Assembly (NCBI GenBank): GCA_021777055.1
Contig: JAIQZO010000108.1
Location: 1-64,000 of the forward strand
Direction of reading: 5' to 3'
From: Candidatus Anammoxibacter sp.
Lineage (GTDB): Bacteria; Planctomycetota; Brocadiia; Brocadiales; Anammoxibacteraceae
Length of the DNA: 64,000 nucleotides
In this document: piece by piece, positions 19,037 to 28,100 of the stretch
Layout: every line of letters starts with the position of its first letter
Position numbering within the stretch: position 1 is the stretch's first letter
Translations under genes and position numbers: made by a program
The notes under the pieces: generated by a model
The model's input: the letters and a program-made list of their open reading frames with translations, nothing else
Told to the model about the DNA's origin: nothing
The model's database searches: none

Positions 19037-19076
19037 AAGATGTTCCAAAAAACACTTTTGCGGTATGGCTTTTTTT
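19024..19076 (+). terminator. Intrinsic terminator overlapping the riboswitch 3' strand
   Basis: AGCCATACTGCCAAAG (19024-19039) pairs with CTTTTGCGGTATGGCT (19055-19070) with a G-U wobble and one mismatch, followed by a run of six T. The 5' arm contains the last 13 nt of the aptamer, so aptamer and terminator cannot fold together. Ligand binding that holds the aptamer should therefore prevent termination. The architecture predicts an ON switch for cyclic di-GMP. Confidence 0.8.
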
Positions 19077-19168
19077 GTTTCTACTCATTTTGTGGCAACA
19101 TCTAAGCGTATAAGGCTTCATTAAACATTTTTATTATAGCAACTTCTAAATCTGTGGGGGATAAAGAG

Positions 19169-22100
19169 ATGCTTAGAAACTGGCGAGACCGTGAGAAAGT
19201 CAAATACCTATCAATAATTATCGTAATATCAATCTGCTATTCGCTGTTCTTTCCTCCGATTGCGCAAGTAAGCGCAGCTGAACAATCTGTAACGCAACAG
19301 ATAATAAACAGTATGCAGCAGGCGGACATGTTTGCTGATATGAGGTCAGATTTTCGGAATCTGGTTGTTGCTGAGAACAGCCCTGTAACACCAGATAATG
19401 TTCTTCGCAGTAATGCCGGGCTGAACAAGCGTGGTCACGATAATAAAGCCTCCCCTGAATATGCCCTTCTTCATGCCGGCAAGAGAGAACAATCTGAAAT
19501 AACAACAGACCACACAGGCAGGAGAATCATCGGCTTTCACGTAAATCCGCAAAAGAGAAGTATACTCCCAGCCCGAAAAACCTGGTCTTCTCACACAGTA
19601 TCAACTCAATCGGTTCCAATCGTCGGGTTTGTAATTGATCCTGAACTGAAGAGAGTCAAACCAATAAAAAAAGCACAAGTAGGTACAAGGACACTTGTAT
19701 CCGGTAAACAAACAGCTTCCCCCTCAAGCATAATTGAAAACCAGTGCGATGTTACTGCACCCGCACGCGTGCTTCGTCACTGTTACGATGACAGTGAATC
19801 TGATTGCAACAATGATGCGGAACTGTGGTTGTCACATTATGAATTTGAATATAAAGAGGGCAATCTCCTGGAGATTCACGCATCATACAAAAACATTACC
19901 GTTTCAGAATCCTTTCAGCAACCATTCTGTTTTACTGTAAATGAAGAAGAAACTACCCTTGATAAAATTGAGGTTATTACTCTACCTGTACCGGAAGAGC
20001 TTCAGAATACCTTTGGTGACGACAAAGTCCTCAGCCCCGGTGAAAAAACAACAGTACTCACCTATTCAGTTGTTCACAAAGGGGAACCATTTAATCTTTT
20101 TATAGATGCGAATGCTGTGGTGGAGAGCGATACGGTCTGTAATGTTGAGAACATGTGCGAGGCTTCTGGGGATTCTCGTATGCTTGAACTCTGTAATGAG
20201 GAATCTGAGACAAACTGTGGCGAAGGAACAGAGTTGTGGATGTCCACGTTCAAAGAGGCATTCATGTCAGATACTCTATTAGAGATTACCGCGTCATTCA
20301 AGAATATTACCGATACAAAAATCTTTCAACAACCTCTCTGCTTTACCGTAAATGATGAGACTCTCTGTGACAAAATAGATCTTATTACACTGCCAGAGCA
20401 GGATGCACTTTCAAATGCATTTAGTGATGACGGGTTTCTCTCTCCTGGTGAAACTACAAAAGAGTTAACATTCATGGTTCAACATAGGGGTGATCCTTTC
20501 AGCTTTTATATCGGCGCCAATGCTGTTTTAGAGAGGGTTTCTGGACCTACAGTAACAATAAACGCGGACCCTCTAAATATTGTAAAAGGTGAATCTACAA
20601 CTCTTACCTGGAGTTCTACAGAGGCTATCAATGCGGAGATCGACCCTGGCATTGGGGCTGTTGAGGTAGATGGTTCAATGGAGGTTTTCCCTGTAGAAAC
20701 CACAACGTATACTATCACGGTAACCGGTAATGGCGGTACTGCAACTGCCTCAACAACCGTTGTTGTAAATGATCTGCATGTGGAGTTCCATCTTTCCCAG
20801 GAAGCAGACACTGGACAGATTGGTGATGACCTTACAACTATGGATACAGTTTCTCTGGCAGGTTTTACAGATGCAAACATTGCCATCGACCTCTATTCAG
20901 ACAATGATTTGACTGCACCTGTTGCATCAACCAGGTCAGATGCAAGCGGTAATTTTCGTTTTGCAAACAGGCGGCTTTTATTAGGGGAAAATCATTTCTC
21001 TGTAACGGCAACTAATCTGGACGGTCACAAGGCTTTTTCTTCTCGAACCATAACGTATCTTCCATGCGATATTGACTCACATATCAATAAATTTTCGGTG
21101 CCGGTAGGACAGACGCCTAAAGAAGGTGATAACAGCCAGATGTTTATTCCAGGGGCAGCAGAATTTATCGGTACTTTTGTCCCGCTTTCACTACCAGTTG
21201 ACAGCAATGTTTTGGTGGTTGCCGCTGTGCTCGATGGTGATGGATTACCGGACCTTATAACATTGTCAAAAGACGCAGATGAAGTAATAATATTTCTTGA
21301 TACAAACAGTGGTTCATTAGGACCGGCAGTTCGTTATAACAGTGGAGCAGTAATGCCTACTACAATAGCTGTTGATAATTTTATAGGTAATCTCTCTCCT
21401 GATATTGCGGTTGGGCATATGGACGGTACAGTTACTTTTCTTGAAGGTCTTGGTGATGGAACTTTTATACTGCGTCCACAATCTTTTGTGACTGGGTTGG
21501 GAACGATAGTCGATATGACAGCTGCTGACTTTGACGAAGATAGTGATGTTGACCTTGCTGTGAGCGGTACAAATCAACTCACTGTTTTGATGAATGATGA
21601 TGATGCGTTGCCTGTTAGTCCCATTACGAATGGCAGTTTCGCAAATCATCTTGCCGGCTGGAAAAGTGATGTTACTGGACACGTAGTCGGAGATATTCCG
21701 GGATCTATAAATGGCTCTGGAGGCTCTGTGCTATTTCTGGAAAACTCTTCATTCCGTATTACTCTTCAGCAGACATTTATTGTGCCATCTTCCCCTGAAA
21801 CTCTCTCTTTTGACATTCTGTCGTCGAATCTTGAGGATCCTGCCGGTGGTGTACCTGATGCTTTTGAAGCATCCCTGTTAGACAGTGCGTCCAACTCGCT
21901 GGTTTCCTCCTTTGATTCCGGAGCGACGTCATTCATTAATCTTAATCCGGGAGATGACATTTCTACGGCAACCGGAGTAACGTTTGATGGCACACGTGCT
22001 ATTCTTGATATTTCCGGACTTACTCCAGGTACTGAAGCAACGTTATTCTTTGACCTCATTGGAAATCCACCGGGGACGGGTTCTTCCATTGTCTTGGATG

Positions 22101-25100
22101 ATGTAGAAATTAGTCCGGGAACTATCCTGGCAGACACATTTACGACAGTTCTTCTCCCTGGTCCCATAGGAAGTACGGAAGGGATAGGCCATTGCGATAC
22201 AGATAGTAATGATCACCTGGATATTATAGTCTCTGATGCTGGCTTTAATAAGTTAATTATCTATAATGGCGATGGTACCGGCGCTTTTGTACGTAAGGAG
22301 ATAGATGTGGCTGGTACTGTTTTTAATACACAAATAAAAGAGCGCACATCGAACTCATTGAATGCCGAGGCTACTCCTTTTGGCGATCTGTTCACCGGCA
22401 ATGTCGGTATTGGTGATGAAGATGTTTATACTCTTGATTTTGCTGCTGGACAGCAGGTTTACTTTGATGTTCTGGAAGGCGACAAGAGATCTTTCAGCTG
22501 GAGTCTTGCCGATTCGAACGGTACAGATGTATTCAGTTCAAGTGAGTTTGGTGATCAGGGACCTCACAGGATCAATCAAACCGGCCAACATACACTGCAT
22601 GTTGTGGGTAGAATTGATATACCAGAGTCGTATCAATTCCAGATATTTGAAGTGCCTGAATCGGTCACCTTACCAATTGCTATTGGTGACGTTGTAAACG
22701 GATCCATAGATGTTCCGGGCGAGAAAGATATTTATACATTTGATGCTATATCCGATCAACGGTTGTACTTTGATATACAGAAAGGGGACAAAAGATCTTT
22801 TGGCTGGAGTCTAATAGATCCGGACGGAGTGAGTATTATATTCAACGCAAGTCAGTTTGTAGATCAGGGGCCGTTTGTACTAAAGGGCACAGGCCGTTAT
22901 ACGCTGACAATGGATGGTACTAGCGATAGGAGGGATTCTTACCAGTTCCAGATATTTGATGTGCCAGATCCAGTCACCTTGCCCATTGCAGTTGGTGACA
23001 TTGTAAACGGTTTGATAGATGTTCCTGGCGAGATAGATATTTATACATTTGACGCTCTGTCCGATCAGTGGTTGTTCTTTGATGTTCAGTCGGGTGATAA
23101 AAGATCTTTTGGCTGGAGTTTAACTGATACGAACGGAGTGACTATATTCACTTCAAGCCAGTTTGGTGATCAGGGACCGTTTGTACTGGAGAGCACAGGC
23201 CTTCATACGTTGACAATAGATGGTAGTGGTGATAGGAGAAACTCTTACCAGTTTCAGATATTTGACGTTCCGGATAGTGTGCCACAGTCAATACCATTTA
23301 ATACTCATATATCAGGCTCTATAGTCATCCCAGGGCAGACACAGACTTACATTTTTGATGCTGTTGAAGATCAGGAAATCCTATTTGATATACTGTTTAA
23401 TAACAATAGGGTCCTCTATACACTTACGGATCCATCCGGAAATACAGTATTTGCAAATACAAGAGGCGACCAGTCAATTCTTTCTCTCCCGCTGACCGGC
23501 AGATACGAACTTGTTGCGGATCTTGACCAGAGCAAACTCGGTAGTTTTAGTTTTCAGGTTGTTGATGGCTCTATCGCCCCGACGGTACCATCAAGTGCAG
23601 ACCTTGTTGTAAATAATGTAACTGCTCCATTAAGAGTCATTGATAACCCAGCGCAGATCGAAGTGACGTGGACGGTTACCAATCAGGGGGACGTTTCAAC
23701 CGTTGAAGGACAATGGTACGATAGGGTCTTGTTTACTGCCGGAGGTGCTACTGGAACTATAGAAAATGCTGATCTTGTAAACTTCTCTGCGGGTGTATTA
23801 GAACAGAATCGTTTATTAGGGCCTGGGGAGAGTTACAGCCAAACAGAAACCTTTACTTTCAAAGATAACTTTACGGGTGATTTTGAAGTATTAGTAGAAA
23901 CTGATTATGATAATAGAGTATTTGAGAATCTAGATGAGGCCAATAACAGCTCTAGAGCTGAAAACCTTACAGCTGTCTATCCTGAACCGCGAAACATTGG
24001 TGGGGAGAGTATAATTAACGTCGACTATGCAGATGGTAGCCAGTTTCCATCCGGTACCACATTGAGCTTAACTGGTCAGGTCAACCTGCTTTCGGAGTCT
24101 ATCAATGCTCTCTTTGCTTTTGATCTTTCTGGTAGTACTTCACTTGTTACAGACCTGGATGCCAACTTTGATGGAACGGTAAATGATCAGGATGATCTTA
24201 ATAATGATGGTATAATTGGTGATATTCTAGATACTGAGATCGGCGCCATAATTCGTATATCAAATGATATGGCTGCCAGGGTTGATGATCTGCTTGTAGC
24301 TGCTATCCCTTTTGCGAGAACGAGCTGGCCGGCTGATCTTGGGCCGGAACTCCTAAATCAGACCTTTCGACATCCACGTACCGGTGGAACTATACCTGAT
24401 TTTGAAAGAGCATTACGATCAACAGATGTGATAAATGGTTTTTTCTCCGGCATTGATGAGTATCGTACATTCTGGATATTGGCAGGCACAAATTTTCAGT
24501 CTCCCATCGTAACCATAGACAGTATACTTGCACGAGCCCCGGATGCGGATCAACAGATTGTATATTTCCTTACTGACGGTGAATCCACTACTGGTCCCAC
24601 TGATGCGGAACTTGAGAGTTTAGCTAATCGTGGAATCATATTTCATAGTTACCAGATAACAGGTGATAATGTTACGGATCAGTTGGATGACTTGTCCCGG
24701 GCAATAGATGCCAATTCCCAATCATCAGGTGACTCAACCCTTGTTGCGGACCCTAATGATCTTGCAAATGTGTTGCTTGGCACCATTAAGCTTGCCGGCG
24801 TAACTGTAAACGGTAAGGGGGTGGAAAGTTTAGATGCCTCTGGCAACTTCTTTGCATCGGTTTCCATTCAGCCAGGTAACAATGAATTTCTTATCGAGGC
24901 TTTTGACTCAAACGGTAAGAGTATCTTCTCCACTGTTAATATTGTTGGAATTGATCCAAATCTACCACCTGGATTTACAGAACTTCAGGATATTACGGCC
25001 CTTTCAACCATCTCGTATCATGGTTCAACATTTAATCGTAAGAGCCAGACGCTTTTTGTGGACTCGTTGATTACAAATAGAGGAGATGATTCATTGGTAT

Positions 25101-28100
25101 CTCCTGTAACCGTTGTTTTTAATCCTATAACTCCATCAACTGTTAAACTGGATAACCCTGAGACATCTGATCCCCAGGGGCATCCTGCAATGATATTTGA
25201 TGATGAACTCGGTGTGGATGGTATTGCTAAAGGGGAAACGAGCCAGCCTGTTACACTCTTATTTAGCAATACAACACATGACCGATTTTCTATTAACGTT
25301 ACATTTTTTACCAGTAATAGTACTGCCCCATATTTCTCTTCTACACCGATTACAACGGCAGTTGTTGGTAAACCATACCAATATCATGCCGCTGCCAGCG
25401 ACGCAGAAAACCATAAGCTGGCATACGCTCTAACGGTATCTCCTGAAGGGATGAGCGTTGATCGTAATAGTGGGATGGTTTTGTGGACGCCTGTACCTTC
25501 TCAGGTGGGCATCCACCATGTGGAGCTAACTGTCTCTGACGGTCATGGAGGCGTAGCACGTCAGAACTATCAGGTAATCGTATGGCTCGATCTTCCTAAC
25601 AGGCCGCCCGTCTTTAGTTCTACACCGCTTACGTGGATTGCAGGGGGGAATGACTATAGGTATGCTCCGGTAGTCTCTGATTTTGATCAGGACACTTTGC
25701 TCTATTCTCTTGATGAAGCACCTGTGGGAATGAGTATTAATGCCAGTACGGGTGTGGTGGCTTTTGCTTCACCACCGGATGGACGTTATAATATTTCTAT
25801 CCGTGTTGAAGATGGAAAAGGCGGTGACGCGGTACAGTCATACGTCTTGTCGGTAGGCAGTGTCTCTTCCAATACAGAAGCTCCCCGTATATTATCCATC
25901 CCTTCGATCATAGGGGCTGTTAGTAACCTTTATCTCTATTTTCCATTAGTTCAGGATAACTTTGGAGATACATTGTCATATTCACTTGCACAGGCACCGG
26001 TTAACATGGAGATTGACAGTGATACCGGTAAGATTATGTGGACTCCTGATAATACACAGGTTGGCCCTAACGTTGTGTTGTTAAGGGTAGATGATACGCA
26101 GGGTAACTTTGTGACGCAGTTCTTTACGGTTGAAGTTAGTGCAGTATTGCAAAACCTTACTCCTGTCATTATTTCAACACCATCGTTTCTTGCGACCCAG
26201 GGTAAGCAATATCTATATGATGCTGAAGCACGGGACGGAAATGGCGATACTGTAATATTTGAACTCGCTGAAGGTCCTCAGGGAATGGCCATTGACGCGA
26301 CTACAGGTATGTTGGCCTTCACGCCTGACGGAACACAGCTTGGTATTTACAGGGTTGGTATTCGCGCAAAAGATCCATTTGGGGACAAAGGATTACAAAC
26401 CTATGATATTGATGTACGTAAGCCAAATACCGCACCGGTATTTATTTCAGTACCTGTGACCGGGACTACGGCCGGAGGCACATATAGATACAAAGCTATT
26501 GCTACAGACGAAGAAGATATGATTACTTACAGTCTGCTCACTTCACCAATCGGTATGACTATTGATAAGAGAACCGGGGTAATAAAGATGAATACCGCTA
26601 TAGCAGACATTGGAGACCATCCGATTACAGTTAATGTAACTGACGAACGAGGAGCCGTTGCTGAACAGGTATACACCCTTACTGTAAATGCAGACACTGA
26701 ACTGCCGGTTGTTTCCGTCCAGCTCTCTTCTACAGTTATAGAACCGGGTGAAACTGTTGACATACAGATATCCGCATCTGATAACACTGGAGTATCTACT
26801 ATCAAACTTGAAATTGATGGGGTTCCGACCCAGCTTGATCAAAATAACAGCGCCACGTATCTCGCAACGAAACCGGGTCTTTTTGATGTTACGGGGATTG
26901 CCACTGATTCAAGTGGTAACACCGGCATGGCTACACAAAAACTGCGTGTTATTGACCCTGCTGATGCGGAACCACCCTTTGTGGAGATAACCAGCCCGGA
27001 TAATGGTAAAACAGTTACCTATCTTACAGACATCATTGGGACAGTTAATGGGGATTCCGATCTAGAATTCTATAGGGTTGAGTATGCAAGGCTGGATCTG
27101 GTAGACATTGACGATATAGGGGCAGACAACCCGAACTGGGTTGCATTCGTATCCGGAAAAACGGATGTAATTGACAATCTACTTGGTGTCTTTGATCCGA
27201 CTCTGTTGTGTAATGATGATTATGTTGTCCGGGTAGTTGCTCAAGACTTTAGTGGTAATATTGCTATTCGAGCAATTACGCTTGGAGTTACTGGTAATGC
27301 GAAACTTGGACAGTTCAGTGTGGAGTTTACAGATCTAAGTATACCTCTGGCAGGAATTCCCATTGAAATTACCCGACGTTATAGTACGCTTGACGCAAAT
27401 GATCAGGATGACTTTGGTTATGGGTGGACATTGAAAACCGCTGACGCTAATATAAGGGAAACAATACCTCTTGGTCTTGAAGGGCAGGTTGGCTTCTTTG
27501 GGGCGGAACCATTTAAGATAGGCACTCGAGTTTATCTAACAGATCCTGATGGACGGCGAGTAGGTTTTACCTTTGAACCAACCATTGCAGTTAGCCTTTT
27601 GGGCACAGTTTTTATGCCCCATTTTACACCGGATCCGGGTGTTTTTGACCAGCTTGAAGTGGACAATGTTGCATTGAAGCAGAGGAGTGATGGTACATTT
27701 GGCCTCTTTCTTGTAGGATTTAATTACAATCCGTCAACGTACCGTCTCATCAGAAAAGATGGAACTATCTATAATCATGATCAGTTTGAGGGTTTACAAA
27801 GTGTAATTGATCGGAATGACAACGAACTTGTTTACACGAAAGATGGGATTTTTCATTCTACCGGAGTATCTATACAGTTTGTGCGTGATTCCCTGGGCCG
27901 CATTAAAGAGATAATTGACCCAGCCGGGAATAAGATTACCTATAGCTATGATCCTGCAGGGGACCTGTCAAGTGTAAGAGATCAGGAAGCCCTTGTTACA
28001 CAGTTCACCTACTATGATGATCCAGCCCACTACCTTGATGAGGTTATTGACCCGCTCGATCGCACAGCCAAACGGACCGAATATGACGAAAACGGTCGGG

